A stretch of DNA of 64,000 nt from the NCBI GenBank assembly GCA_030295235.1, contig AP026131.1, positions 1,116,001-1,180,000 of the forward strand, in the 5' to 3' direction. A program made the position numbers and the translations under genes. The notes beneath the pieces were generated by a model. That model had not been told where the DNA came from, did no database searches, and worked only from the letters and a program-made list of their open reading frames with translations. Source of the DNA: Fistulifera solaris. Lineage: Eukaryota > Bacillariophyta > Bacillariophyceae > Naviculales > Stauroneidaceae. Every line of letters starts with the position of its first letter. The first letter of the stretch is position 1. Positions 43,597-54,828 of this stretch are shown piece by piece.

Positions 43597-44049
43597 ATGG
43601 AGTCGCATCCTCGACGTGATTCGTTAGTGCTTTCGCACAATACGGGTACGCGTGATGATGATTATTCGTGTTCAGGGTCATCGTCAGCCGGTGGTTTCCT
43701 GCAGAGGATATTAAATTTTATACTTTGTACGTACATCGCTGTAGCGTATTACTACCTTGTAAGTAAATGGTTGTACCAGCACAAAACCAAATCGGTTTAT
43801 CGTCAATATGTTGTTCGGATGACTTTTCGTGCTGTTTCGTGTCCTGCCCCAGTTTCTACTTTAAATTCCATGATTGTAGCGGGTAGTAGCGGGTATAGCT
43901 CAAATTGTCGACTGGATTTCAGTCACGAAACACAAAAGTATCTTTTTTTCCGACGCGACGCGACGATTGCGACGATGATGCGACGAATAAAACGCGAATG
44001 CGGTGATAGTGATGCACAAGGATCACATTCAATGCTACTTGGTATTTGA
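43597..44049 (+). CDS. Doubtful small open frame between BTB copies A and B
   Basis: 150 codons from an ATG with one possible membrane helix (FILCTYIAVAYYYLVSKWLY). Its second half overlaps the likely promoter of copy B and it has no recognisable family. I list it only because the gap of 720 bases holds nothing else. Confidence 0.2.
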   Translation: MESHPRRDSLVLSHNTGTRDDDYSCSGSSSAGGFLQRILNFILCTYIAVAYYYLVSKWLYQHKTKSVYRQYVVRMTFRAVSCPAPVSTLNSMIVAGSSGYSSNCRLDFSHETQKYLFFRRDATIATMMRRIKRECGDSDAQGSHSMLLGI

Positions 44050-44133
44050 TATCTCTTTGCGCTTCTCAATTCTCCCTCGTTTGTTGGGATATAAATTTGG
44101 AAGGTCAAATCAGCTCTATAATCATTCATCATC

Positions 44134-45105
44134 ATGCCCGTACACGAACGCGAGGAAAAACACGAAGCTGCTCTGGATGAGGCGCTCACCAATTTGCCGA
44201 ACCTTTTAGCGAAACGCCGCAAGATGTTGGATGAGCAAGAAGAAGAATTGAAAAAGGGGTTCGAAAAATTAGAAAAGGAGAAGAAGAGTCTCGGCTGCGG
44301 AAAAGATAGCGATGTCATTCATCTGAATGTAGGAGGTACTTTGATGGCGACTTTGCGAAGCACACTCACTTACGTCGAAGACTCCATGTTGGCAGCTCGA
44401 TTTTCAGGACGTTGGGACGAAAGTATTGCTAAAGATAAGGACGGAAACTTTTTCATTGATCAGCCCATCGAGTTGTTTCTTCCAATGATCAACTTCATTC
44501 GTAACAAACAATGTGAAACTCTTTTGGAGGGCGCTCCAAGCTCTCCTTCTTTGGAAACTTTCAATGACGACGAGTTGAAATACGGTGATTTCAAGCGGAT
44601 GGTGGAGTACTTTGGGATGACTCCAGGCATATACCCTGTCGAACTGGTAGACTATTCTACTGCGAGTAAGGAGCGTCTTGCGGTTTCTGGTACATTATCT
44701 ACTTTACAACTTGCGTTTAATGAGAGGACAGTTTGCGTGCTGCTCCCATCAGGACATTTCAGACAAATCAAAGGGTTTGAAGTGAAGATTGGCGACTCCG
44801 TGAACTTGCAACTTGGATGGGTGAAATCGCCAATTGTCGGAAATACCGACGTTTGCAGTAACGCACAATCGATAGTGCTAGATCTTGCGAGAGGTGGGAT
44901 TTCTTGTCAAGGTAGTCTTGTTCCGGTCGGTAATACTATTCAGAATGGAACTTTTGTTAGATGCAAAAATTTTGGGAGAGAGTGGTTTGTTGATGGAGAG
45001 AAGATAGTCGGGCCTTGGGAGAAAACGTTGACGCTTCAAGGCGTCGTGCCTGTGATATCGGGCAAAGGAGAATGGGCGATTACTGCAGTGGAACTGGGGC
45101 CTTAA
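44134..45105 (+). CDS. BTB (T1-type) protein, copy B, intact
   Basis: 323 aa from the ATG at 44134, uninterrupted, so it serves as reference for the cluster. The N-terminal helix MPVHEREEKHEAALDEALTN extends to EKLEKEKKSLGCGKDSD; the BTB domain runs about residues 58-145 (VIHLNVGGTLMATLRSTLTY, FFIDQPIELFLPMINFIR). A linker with FKRMVEYFGMTPGIYPVEL follows. The C-terminal module contains GHFRQIKGFEVKIGDSVNLQ, ILDLARGGISCQ-like strands (VLDLARGGISCQG), FGREWFVDGEKI and SGKGEWAITAVELGP. No membrane helices, so it is not a channel. Cytosolic adaptor or scaffold is the best guess. Confidence 0.9.
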   Translation: MPVHEREEKHEAALDEALTNLPNLLAKRRKMLDEQEEELKKGFEKLEKEKKSLGCGKDSDVIHLNVGGTLMATLRSTLTYVEDSMLAARFSGRWDESIAKDKDGNFFIDQPIELFLPMINFIRNKQCETLLEGAPSSPSLETFNDDELKYGDFKRMVEYFGMTPGIYPVELVDYSTASKERLAVSGTLSTLQLAFNERTVCVLLPSGHFRQIKGFEVKIGDSVNLQLGWVKSPIVGNTDVCSNAQSIVLDLARGGISCQGSLVPVGNTIQNGTFVRCKNFGREWFVDGEKIVGPWEKTLTLQGVVPVISGKGEWAITAVELGP

Positions 45106-45516
45106 GTCCTTAGTACGTCACGTCGCTTACAGCGCCAATGGACAAGTCTGAATGGAACGAGTCTCGGCAAGGCTTAGCTTATAACTTTACATCTTTACGT
45201 TCCCTATTGAGTCGTCTGCCTTAGATGCTGCTCATCTATACATGGTAAACTAGCGACCGCTGTGATCATCGAAAAAATATTTATGAATGCGAGTTAAGAT
45301 GCGAGTTTTTGTTTGTCAGTTTGGTCATGCTATTCTGCTCCCTAAATTTTCTGCACGTGAAGAAAGACTCCTCTTCCGTTTCATTGGGGTGTTGATGCAC
45401 CCTGTATCTTCGATTTTTCGTTTGGCGTGTAGCTTCATTCTTCAGTTTCCGCTTAAAATTCACCAGCAGCATTCACCACAACTTGCAGCTCGTCGAAGAA
45501 AAGAACCACAATAATC
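45106..45516. other. Spacer between BTB copies B and C
   Basis: 411 bases, no gene; presumably the copy C promoter. Confidence 0.5.
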
Positions 45517-46488
45517 ATGAACGAACTTGACAACGAACATGAAGCAGCCCTTGATGAGGCACTCACAAATTTGCCGCATCTTCTCACGAAGCGGCTTAAG
45601 TTGCTAGAACAGCGCGAAGAAGAGCTCAAGAAGTCCTTCGAACGTCTCGAAAAAGAGAAGGAAAGTCTTGGTTGCGGCAAGGATGGAGACGTCATTCATC
45701 TCAATGTCGGCGGCACTCGGATCGCAACCTTGCGCAGCACGCTGACCTTTGTCGAAAACTCCATGTTGGCTGCGAGATTCTCGGGTCGATGGGACGAAAG
45801 TATCGCCAATGACAAGGATGGCAACTTCTTTATCGATCAGCCGGTTGATCTCTTTCTGCCCATGATCGACTACATCCGCGGCAAACAGAACCAGACCCCT
45901 TTGACAGACGCTCCAGAACCTCCCAGTTTGAGTGATTTCGATGACAATGCGAAGAAATTCGGCGATTTTAAACGAATGATAGAGTACTTTGGAATGACTC
46001 CAGGAATCTTCCCCGTCACGTTGGTGGACTATACCAAGGAGGAACAATAACAGCTTGCAGCATCTGACTCCCAGTCGTCCTTCAAAGTTGATTGCGATGA
46101 GTTTAAGATCTGCGGCCTTGTTCCACTGGGACATACACGAAAAATTGCAGGCTTTGAGGTGAAAATTCATGAAGCCGTCAATTTGCAGATTGGTTGGGTG
46201 TACGAATCAATTGATACTGGAACTGCTGTGAGCAGCCAAAGCTATCCACTTTATGTGGATGTCGCGAGAGGTGGTATTGCTTGCAACAAAGATTTTGTGC
46301 CAGTCGATAGCAGCATTCAACGCGGAACCTACGTGAAATGCAAGGATTTTGGAAAAGAGTGGTTCATCAATGGGAAGAAGCTTGAAGGAGATTGGTACGG
46401 CAATGACTCGTGGTTCGTTGAAAGCGTCGTACCTGCCATCTCCGGAAAAGGAACGTGGACGATTACTTCCGTAGAACTGGAGCCTTAA
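45517..46488 (+). pseudogene. BTB (T1-type) protein, copy C; in-frame stop
   Basis: Same architecture as copy B: ATG 45517, helix (EALTNLPHLLTKRLKLLEQR), BTB domain (VIHLNVGGTRIATLRSTLTF) and C-terminal module (FGKEWFINGKKLEGDW ... SGKGTWTITSVELEP). A TAA at 46048-46050 interrupts the joint between the BTB half and the C-terminal module, after YTKEEQ, without changing frame; the other three copies have a sense codon there. The downstream half stays open and conserved, so the stop is recent, a sequencing error, or read through. If the gene is expressed as it stands, a BTB-only protein of 177 aa results. Confidence 0.75.
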
Positions 46489-47462
46489 TGGGTCGATACT
46501 GTTTTTGCTGCTTCCGCAAGTAATCAAGTACTTTCATGGCGTAGAATAATCGTCCCGTAACGTTTAACACTTCATCAAGCCCACATCTTAATTATTTCAC
46601 CGCGACACGATCCTTTGACGCCCACAATAACTCAGCTAATATTTTCATGTGATTTGAGGGTGAAATCGTTGCGCAGAGAATTCTTCTTGATTCGATAGGC
46701 GTACGCAGTTCACGTATATAAAATCAGGGCTGGGTAGATCATGCAGTGCAATTGTCAAGTAACACGCAAAAGGTGCGAGGCAATGAATGATCGTTTCAAA
46801 CCCGGCGCAGCTAGTTCCCAGTTGTGAGCTTCGTACAGCCGACCGAAAAGAAAACGACGGAAATTGTGTTACAGCCTGTAAGTGATTAATGATACATGCA
46901 GCAACCTAGCAGCAAATGACAGAAGCGATTTAGATTCACTCGATCGCATCATCGTCGCAGTTTCATCTCATCGCAAACAGCACAAAAGCGTCCGCGTCGC
47001 AGCGAAACACGATGCACCGCGACTGAAGTGCAGTCGTGGGGAAAAGCGACTACACTTTGGGTCTATAGTAATTACTGCAACTCACAATTTCATCTGGATT
47101 TCAGCATCATGAAGAATCAAGGAGTGCGTTGCAAAGGCTGCTGATAATAGGAACATGTATAGCTGACCAAGCTAGAGAGGAGGAAAAGGAGAAAGGCGGC
47201 TTAGGTTGATTTTGTTGCCGGAATATAAACAGCCTTCGTGCAATACACACCGGTACACAAAGCACTAAGCTGAAAACAGCATTGTTCATCAACACTATAC
47301 AGCTTAAAGTACAAGGCGCACCTTTTCTTGCACGCAGAAAAAGATGACGCAAAAATTTTCTTGCGACGAGTGATGCGGTGCCCCTTTACGTCGCTCGTCG
47401 GACGGGAACAAGCCTTATTTCTTATTCATTCGTTGTGCGTTCGATCATTACCAAAGATAACC
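46489..47462. other. Spacer between BTB copies C and D with composite motif
   Basis: 974 bases; no gene supported. It contains the CAGTCGTGG / GGTCTATAGTAA motif at 47031-47071. Confidence 0.5.
47031..47071 (+). promoter_or_regulatory. Composite motif copy 2
   Basis: CAGTCGTGG at 47031 and GGTCTATAGTAA at 47060-47071, starts 29 bases apart. It lies 392-432 bases upstream of the copy D ATG. Confidence 0.45.
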
Positions 47463-48425
47463 ATGTCCGTTCATGAACGCGAGGAAGAGCAAGAAGCTGC
47501 TTTGAATGAGGCGCTCACCAACTTGCCGAAACTTTTGACGAAACGCCGCAAGTTGTTGGACGAGCGCGAAGAAGAGCTCAACAACGCATTCGATCGCCTC
47601 GAAAAGGAGAAGCGGACTTTGGGCTGCGGAAAAGATAGCGACGTCATTCATTTGAACGTAGGAGGTACTTTGATGGCTACTTTGCGCAGTACCCTCACTT
47701 ATGTCGAAGACTCGATGTTGGCAGCTCGCTTTTCAGGACGTTGGGACGAAAGTATCGCGAAAGATAAGGATGGCAACTTCTTTATCGATCAACCAATTGA
47801 GCTTTTTCTTCCAATGATCGACTATATTCGAAACCTGCAGAATGAAGACAACTCATTGGGCCCCCAGCCATCTCCAGATGTGTCTGATTTCGATGACGAC
47901 GACAAGAAATATAGGAAATTCAAGCGGATGGTAGAATATTTCGGGCTGCCTCTGGGCGTCTTTCCTGTTGCACTGATGAAAGTTACTACCGAAGGTAAAA
48001 AGCAACTATTGGTTACCGGAGCATTGTCATCCTTCAAGATCTTTGTCCAGGAATGGGGCGTCTTTGAACTGGTTCCGTCGGGACATGCTAGGAAGATTAA
48101 AGGTTTTGAAGTGAAGATTGGAGAAGCTGCAGATATGCAGATTGGTTGGGTGATAAAACCGGTTGTCGTCAACACTGCTGTCAGTGATTATGATGAATAT
48201 ATTGCGCTAGATGTCGCTAAAGGTACCATTACTTGTAATGATGACTTTGATGAGTCGGTCAGTACCTCTGTGCAAAACGGAAAGTGCATGAACTTTGGAA
48301 AAGAGTGGTTTATCGACGGCCAACGGGTTGCAAGCTGGTGTGACTGCTGGGTGACTAAGGGCGCTGTGCCTGTTTTTTCTGGAAAAGGCGAGTGGACGAT
48401 TACTGTAGTGGAACTGGGTCCCTAA
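47463..48425 (+). CDS. BTB (T1-type) protein, copy D, intact
   Basis: 320 aa from the ATG at 47463 (MSVHEREEEQEAALNEALTN); an open frame extends upstream but the paralogues start here. The BTB domain is nearly the same as copy B (GTLMATLRSTLTYVEDSMLA). The C-terminal module is the most diverged of the four (EWGVFELVPSGHARKIKGFE, MNFGKEWFIDGQRV, FSGKGEWTITVVELGP). No interruptions. B and D are intact while A and C are broken. Confidence 0.9.
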   Translation: MSVHEREEEQEAALNEALTNLPKLLTKRRKLLDEREEELNNAFDRLEKEKRTLGCGKDSDVIHLNVGGTLMATLRSTLTYVEDSMLAARFSGRWDESIAKDKDGNFFIDQPIELFLPMIDYIRNLQNEDNSLGPQPSPDVSDFDDDDKKYRKFKRMVEYFGLPLGVFPVALMKVTTEGKKQLLVTGALSSFKIFVQEWGVFELVPSGHARKIKGFEVKIGEAADMQIGWVIKPVVVNTAVSDYDEYIALDVAKGTITCNDDFDESVSTSVQNGKCMNFGKEWFIDGQRVASWCDCWVTKGAVPVFSGKGEWTITVVELGP

Positions 48426-48531
48426 GCCGAACAAATCTATAGCAGATGGCGTGATCGAGTACCATGCTCCAAGCATTCGCATAAATTTTACATATTATTC
48501 AATTCACAATTAATGCACGCCAACTCATAGC

Positions 48532-50699
48532 CTAGTTTAGCACAGGCTCGTCTTCCACCCAGAGGCCGTCATGTCGAACAGTCCCATCCGCAAAGGTCTC
48601 CACGCCTTTGCCATGGGCCATCCCATTTAACCATTCACCCTTATAACAACGTCCGTCCTCCCAAGCGCATACTCCGTAGCCTGAATATCGACCGTCTTTC
48701 CAAGAACCTTCGTAACAACCGCCATCTGCAAATGTATACTTGCCTTGGCCTTCTCGTTGACCATTGCAGAATTCGCCCGTATAGATCGCACCATCCGGCC
48801 ACATGAAAGTCCCCGGTCCGTGTCGCTTATCCTCGCGGAACATGCCGTCGTAAACACGTCCGTCGTTCCAAGAATACTTCCCTCGCCCGTGTCTCTGATC
48901 AAATCGATATTCACCGCGATACTCGTCACCATTCGCAAAGGTTGCTTGACCGAACCCGTGCCATCGACCGTGACGCCACTCGCCGTCATAGGTGCGCTGA
49001 TCTTCTTGATACAGCATTTTCCCCGAACCGTGTGGCATCCCCGTCGAACGCAGAATCACACCTGTATAAAAGCCACGATCACCGTAGGGATCAAGAATGC
49101 TTTTATTGACGACATTTTGTCGGTCATCGCCAAATGTCGACGAGGCCACCGTCTGAGCCTGACTAGCGTTGTCGTCGGGAAATGAAACTCCACCCGCCCG
49201 ACGTTTTGGTGGTAATTCATTGCGAGGAGGACTTCTCGCTGGTCGAATCGATACTACCTCTTGTTTCACAGGTTCACTTTCGACGACAGCTTCCGAACTT
49301 TCACCCTTCATGTACAAATCGGCGTCATAGGTTTCATCGAAAGACTGCTCTAACTCCAGCTCTTTCCGGGCATTTTCCATTTCCTGACTATTTTTAAAAT
49401 GCCACGTTTCCATCGCATCCTCCATACCGAAATCCGAAATATTGGAAGGCGTTCGTTTGTGCAAGCTACTTTGTGATTTCTTGTCAATGACCAGCGACTT
49501 GGGGACATCCGGTGAATCCGTATGATTTCGGGTTTCCATGGATGACTCAAAGTCGGGTCGCAAGTCGGGTAGATTGGCGTTTTCCGCGTCGTGAGCACTG
49601 GTCATGCCGGATCCATTAATTATTTCAGGAGAAGTCACTCGCTGATTCGTATTGTTATTCGGAAACGTCGACGGTTGCTTGGTAACATTTGTGGGCGGAA
49701 CGTTCGAAGAGTGATAAATCGGACTTTGCTTCACAGTGTTGGAGGTTGCCGCCGTAGAAGCATTTGCATTGTTGAGCTTGGCGACTACCGCTTGAACGGT
49801 GGAATGTTGTGACGCGTTGGGAACTGGACTCGTCGAAACATTCTTAAAGCGAGTTGTGCCCACCAAGTTCTTTTTCTTGTTTTTATTGGGAGGCAAAGAA
49901 AAGGTATTGTTGGAGTATGCAGTATTCGAAGCCACGGGTGCTTTGCCATTAGCGGGGTTCGTCGCAGTATTCGGATAGCCGGACCAACGTTGTTGCTGTG
50001 GCGGTTGAAACTGCTGCTGATTTTGTGGTGGCTGTACATGCTGCTGATTTTGTTGCAAGTGCTGTTGCTGCTGCCATGCCGCTAGTTTGATTAATTTGAG
50101 CTCTTGTTGCATGCGCTCTTCCTGTTGCGACAACTTCTCCGTCAATAATGCGTTTTCGACTCTTAACTCTTGAATCTGCAGTCTCGCATTCTCTAACTCT
50201 TGTTTCAACGTCAAACATTCCTGTTCTTTTGTACGAGCATCCAATCTTGCATACTTTGCATGCGTTGCAACTGCATTGTCAAAGCATCCAACGAGGAGGG
50301 TGCGAGTGGCGGTGTCATCGCCGGCGTCGGAGGGTTGACAAAGGGAGGAGCGGGCGGATTGGCGGTCGGGCTTTTCGGATGTCGTGGAGGCAAAGCACTG
50401 GGATGACTGTTTTCCGAGGATGGAGGTTTCCATTGTTGCAGCGCGGTTTGCAAATCCGCCAACGATTGCTGGGGCAATTCCTGCAGCTGCTGCCGCACCG
50501 AAGCTTGTTTTTCCTGTAACGCCTGTCGCTGTGCCTGGAAATCGGCTTCGCATTGCTCACAGTAGAGGTGCGGAGTATCGTAAGCACACGAGGGATGTTT
50601 CGGGCACGCGTATTTCTTCGTCTCTTCATTGTAGATCAATGGCACCGTCGCTGACGTTTGATGTGTATTCCATGAATCAACCGTCCATGCGTCTGACAT
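48532..50699 (-). CDS. MORN-repeat protein with Zn-binding N-terminus and coiled coil
   Basis: From the ATG at 50699 (MSDAWTVDSWNTHQTSATVP) comes a small cysteine cluster, YACPKHPSCAYDTPHLYCEQ with CEADF, which probably binds zinc. A Gln/Pro-rich segment follows, then a coiled coil (LTLKQELENARLQIQELRVE), a Gln-rich tract (QQHLQQNQQHVQPPQNQQQ) and a long Ser/Asn-rich region. The C-terminal 190 residues hold about eight MORN repeats such as YDGEWRHGRWHGFGQATF, YRGEYRFDQRHGRGKYSW and YKGEWLNGMAHGKGVETF, which bind phospholipids or scaffold membranes and cytoskeleton. The frame changes at a run of four T (50227-50230, plus strand), explained by one missing base within the coiled coil. Partners unknown. 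Confidence 0.85.
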
Positions 50700-51330
50700 C
50701 TTTTCAAGTGTTTCGTTTCTTTGTTTGCTTAAAGAATGAGTGACAAATAAGTTACAATCTAGTGCAAAGGAATGAATGTAAAGCACCGTAATGCTTCCAT
50801 TTCTTGCTGTTGTTGTTTGGCAGATGTGCCGACCGCGACGAGTACCGCGCGCCTCATTTACTGTCACACGTTTCTTTCCCGCCGAGCGTTCCGATTGGTG
50901 GGCGTGCGGACCAAGGTGCGGACGAGAAAACGACTTGGGTCGTGTAAACAGAGAGAACGGAAACGACACTACTTCAAAGACAATAGTAGCCAGCTGTACA
51001 CTAGCCCAATCTGTAAGTTGCTTTACGTCGGCCGACTTCATTGGGATTGATACCATTCAGTACAGTTCAAGTCACACCACGAACCACAAGGGTATCTTCG
51101 AAGATCAAGAAAATTATGGACGCGAGACTTGCGACAACTATAGACTAAGCACAACATTAGACCCTAACAACAGTTTTTTTATTCGAGATTAGAGGGTTAG
51201 TGAACTTGTGATCAGCGGGTCTACCAGCACTATCATATCGCGGATGACAATTACTATTACTTATTAATTTATGCATTCATTTTTAGCTAGCGTTAGCTAG
51301 TTCACGAGATAGAAGGACAGCAAAACCATC
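50700..51330. other. Intergenic, 631 bases
   Basis: Upstream region of the MORN gene and 3' end of the next gene. Overlapping short frames on both strands are not supported. Confidence 0.5.
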
Positions 51331-52664
51331 TCACGACTTGGGTCGTTTCGGAGTTGTGGCGGGAAATAGAAACGACGTCAATTCATTCAAACTGGATTCC
51401 ACTAAAGAAGGCGGCGGTGGAGGTATCGATCGTCCCGAGTCTCCACTTCCCGATCGGCTAGGTGGTCGGTTCCGTGGCATCTTCTCCGACGAAGCGGGTA
51501 ACGAGTCAACCGCCCGTATGTGGGACTTGATTTGAGAGGCCAATGCGGAAGAGGTTCGAACGAGTGCCGCCGGTAGGTGATCGGATCCGGAACGATTCAC
51601 CTTTCGTTGCAGCGGTGCTTTTGTGTTTTCGGTTGTATCTGGTTTCGATGCCGATGGTGGTGCTATCTTTGTTGGTTCCGTCGATTTTCGCTGCGAACTG
51701 ACCTTTTCTGCCTGCGAATCGGTGGGTGCCTCGGACTGCAGACGATGTAACACAGATCGGGCCGTCGCTTGCCACGTAGGTCTGGAAATGGGTTTTTCTG
51801 CGGATTGTTGTTGCGATCGACTTATTTGTTGCTGAGTCGTCGAAGAGGAAAGTTGGCTGGCGGAAGAGTATTCCGTTTTTGTAGGTCGCTCTGGACTTTG
51901 TGGCTCGGCCGAATGAACAGAAGATCCAGAAGTGCTCATAGATCTTTGTGCCTTTCGCAGCGGCAATCGTTCACGACAGGAGGGACATGTGTGTAACAGC
52001 ATCTTTTTCAAATTGGTATTTTCTTGAATCACCTGATTGCGAGAGAGTAGAAGGGAGTTCAAATGCGTTTCCGCTGTTAAATCTACCTGACGAAATTGGT
52101 GAACGCCTCCGTGTTGCGACAGACTGTCCTTTTGCAGTTCATCAATTTGCCGTCGTAATGTATCGTTCTCTACGGTCAATTTCGATAATATTCCCGACGC
52201 TTCCGCTACTTCCTGTTGCAACGAAACAATTTGTAGTTGCAGGTGCTGTATTTTACAGCAGCGTGTAATTTGACAGCAATTAAAGCCTCGGCACAAATGC
52301 GTACGGATTGACGCAACCGGCTCCGTTCATCCATCGGATTCAATTCCGCAAGACCATTCATCACATCTTTGGCTGCTGTCTGCAAATCATTGACAGTTTC
52401 TTGGAATTCGTATTGTATTTGTTGAAAAAGACTTCTCGACTTGGGGTTGACACCATCCCCATCGTCATCCGACAATTGATCCGCCAGTGCTGATTGCCGC
52501 AAAACCACGGGCTGTTGTAGAAACACCCGATGAATGGCTTCGGGTGCATATCGTTCTCGTTCTAAAATACGGGTCGTTCGTCGTTTTTCCTTCTCGGATT
52601 GTTCTAAAATGGTCATCTTTTGCAGTAACACGTTTCCCTGTCTGGAATAGTCGTTCTCTTGCAT
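51331..52664 (-). CDS. Coiled-coil protein of unknown function
   Basis: No family recognised. The first in-frame ATG is at 52664 (MQENDYSRQGNVLLQKMTIL). The N-terminal 150 residues are helical with EKEKRRTTRILERERYAPEA and LRQSALADQLSDDDGDGVNP. A coiled coil follows (IVSLQQEVAEASGILSKLTV, NDTLRRQIDELQKDS), then TCPSCRERLPLRK, a single CxxC pair. The last 200 residues are Ser/Pro/Gln-rich and end PATTPKRPKS. One frame change lies at a run of four T (52251-52254, plus strand), explained by one missing base at VK|IQHLQLQ. Divergent from the GH1 gene. A centrosomal or cytoskeletal role is only a guess. Confidence 0.65.
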
Positions 52665-53436
52665 AATTTCTCTGCTGGGCCAACTCGTCTCAGAACAATT
52701 CAAGTAGATTATTGGATAAGCCTTGAAGGAGCCGCTAAAGTTCTATGTTAGCTGGTTTTAAAGATGTTCGACTCTTCGAATTCTTTGCGATGACATATGC
52801 AGGACGACCATCATGCATCGCAAGAAAGACGACGAACTCGACGCGACGCGACGGGCCAGAAAACGTCTTCTTTAACTTATTCTCGTAGACTAAATAAAAG
52901 AGCTCCTAACTACGAAACAAGAAGTTGATGGCTCCGCCGCGCACCTCGGTTTCATTTTGGTTCAAACTTTTCTGTGCTGCATAAGTTTCTATTTTGTGTG
53001 TCGACATTCTAGTTCCATCTACCCTTTGGTGAAGATTTTTAGCTGCACAAAGCTTAACATGGTTCGTCATCCCAACTGACCGGCGGAAAGGCTACAGAGA
53101 GTGTGCAAAGGGGGATACTTTGTTTTATTTTTGATCTTCAGTGTAAGGTGAAGCCAATTACATTCTTTCTTCTTCATTGAAGAGTTCAAGTAGGTGACAT
53201 TCTTGCAGAATAACGAAAGAGCTTCGAATGGAATGAAGAAAGCGTCATGTGCGACGAACACACTGACTTCAAACCATGGAAACAAATCGCGGTTCGCATA
53301 AAATTCGGTTCTCACTGACGGCACACTGCTTGACATGATGTTTCTTCTTCTTTCACAAAATACATGAATTTTCATTGAAGCTCTGTTAGCGTCACATGTC
53401 GACGAGATACAAGATTATTACAGTCACTCTATCGAA
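52665..53436. other. Divergent intergenic region, coiled-coil gene / GH1 gene
   Basis: 772 bases. A minus-strand open frame at 53067-53375 has no recognisable domain. No repeats are seen. Confidence 0.5.
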
Positions 53437-54828
53437 ATGAGAAAATTTCCTCCCAATTTTCGGTGGGGAACCGCTACGGCGGCGTACCAAATTGAAGGGG
53501 CGGCGCGTCTCGATGGCCGTGGACCGAGTATCTGGGACGCCTTCTCCCATATCCCCGGAAAGATACACGATGGTCACACGGGAGATGTTGCCTGCGATCA
53601 TTATCATCGATACGAAGAAGACATTGCTTTGCTGAAAGACATGGGAGTCAAGTGCTACCGGTTCTCCATTTCGTGGCCTCGCATACTTCCGCAAGGACGG
53701 GGACAGGTCAACGAGAAAGGTGTTGCGTTTTACAACAAGCTCATTGATCTCTTAATAGAGAATGACATCGAACCGTGGGTGACTATCTATCATTGGGACC
53801 TGCCGTTGGCACTGCAGATCGAGATGGACGGCCTGATGAATCCGGCTATTGCAACATGCTTTGCTGATTTTGCTCGGATTTGCTTTGCGCGATTTGGAGA
53901 CAGAATTCGACACTGGATCACTCTGAATGAACCATGGTGCTGCGCCTTATTGGGACACGGCAGTGGAGATTTCGCACCGGGTCGCGAGTCGGATACGGAA
54001 CCGTACGTGGTGGCGCACAATCTTCTGCGGGCCCATGCCTACATGGTGGATGTTTACCGTCGCGAATTTCAGCCGACACAACGTGGAGTGATCGGCATTA
54101 CCAACAACAGCAACTGGTACAGGCCTCTTACGGATTCCGAGGAAGATCGCGCTGCTGCTGAACGGGCATTGGACTTTACGTTGGGTTGGTTTGCGGAACC
54201 CGTGTACTGCGGGTGTTATCCGCAGAGTATGCGCGACCGCATCGGATCCAAGTTGCCAGAGTTTACCGAGGAAGACCGAGCGCTACTGAAAGGATCGTCT
54301 GACTTCTTCGGGCTTAACCATTACAGTACAAACCTAGCCGCAGAACCACCCAGTCCTGGGACGATGGAGAAGAAGGCCCGTATTGGTGGAGGTATCATGG
54401 GAGAACACGGAGTGGATCTTACCGATGATCCGTCATGGAAACAAACCGACATGGGATGGAATATTGTTCCCTGGGGTCTTCGAGAGCTACTTTGTTGGAT
54501 CAGCGAGCGCTACGGCCACCCTCCAATCTATGTGACCGAAAACGGTTGTGCAATGCCCGGCGAGGGCGATCGCGAAGTGGCTTTGAATGACACGGGTCGT
54601 GTGGAATTCTTCAAAGAGTATATAGGAGCCTGTCACGAGGCTATTGAGAGAGGCGCCGATCTGCGAGGGTACATGAGTTGGGGTATGTTGGATAATTTTG
54701 AATGGGAGTACGGAGGAAGCAAACGTTTTGGGTTGATCTGGGTGGATTTCGAAGATCAGGATCGCTATCCCAAGGCGTCATATCACTGGTACTCAAATGT
54801 CTGCAAAAACAACGGCTTGGAAGATTGA
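53437..54828 (+). CDS. GH1 beta-glucosidase
   Basis: Hydrolyses terminal beta-glucosides, plausibly finishing oligoglucan breakdown begun by glucanases such as the GH5 enzyme at 29429. 463 aa from the ATG at 53437, one exon, typical of cytosolic GH1 enzymes. Signatures are FRWGTATAAYQIEGAARLDG (the N-terminal GH1 signature), YRFSISWPRILPQG, YHWDLPLAL, the acid/base WITLNEPW and the nucleophile IYVTENGCA, then SWGMLDNFEWEYGGSKRFGL for the aglycone side. There is no signal peptide. Compactness, lack of introns and similarity in style to bacterial/plant enzymes leave the origin open. Identity is very secure. Confidence 0.96.
   Translation: MRKFPPNFRWGTATAAYQIEGAARLDGRGPSIWDAFSHIPGKIHDGHTGDVACDHYHRYEEDIALLKDMGVKCYRFSISWPRILPQGRGQVNEKGVAFYNKLIDLLIENDIEPWVTIYHWDLPLALQIEMDGLMNPAIATCFADFARICFARFGDRIRHWITLNEPWCCALLGHGSGDFAPGRESDTEPYVVAHNLLRAHAYMVDVYRREFQPTQRGVIGITNNSNWYRPLTDSEEDRAAAERALDFTLGWFAEPVYCGCYPQSMRDRIGSKLPEFTEEDRALLKGSSDFFGLNHYSTNLAAEPPSPGTMEKKARIGGGIMGEHGVDLTDDPSWKQTDMGWNIVPWGLRELLCWISERYGHPPIYVTENGCAMPGEGDREVALNDTGRVEFFKEYIGACHEAIERGADLRGYMSWGMLDNFEWEYGGSKRFGLIWVDFEDQDRYPKASYHWYSNVCKNNGLED

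Noticed and set aside
44089-44096. A TTGGGATA near BTB copy B as an end of a third TA-flanked element
   Set aside because: No partner TATCCCAA lies nearby, and the corresponding bases in copy A are homologous gene-flanking sequence.
42429-48425. BTB cluster as potassium channels
   Set aside because: The T1-like BTB domain is present, but no copy has transmembrane helices or a pore motif.
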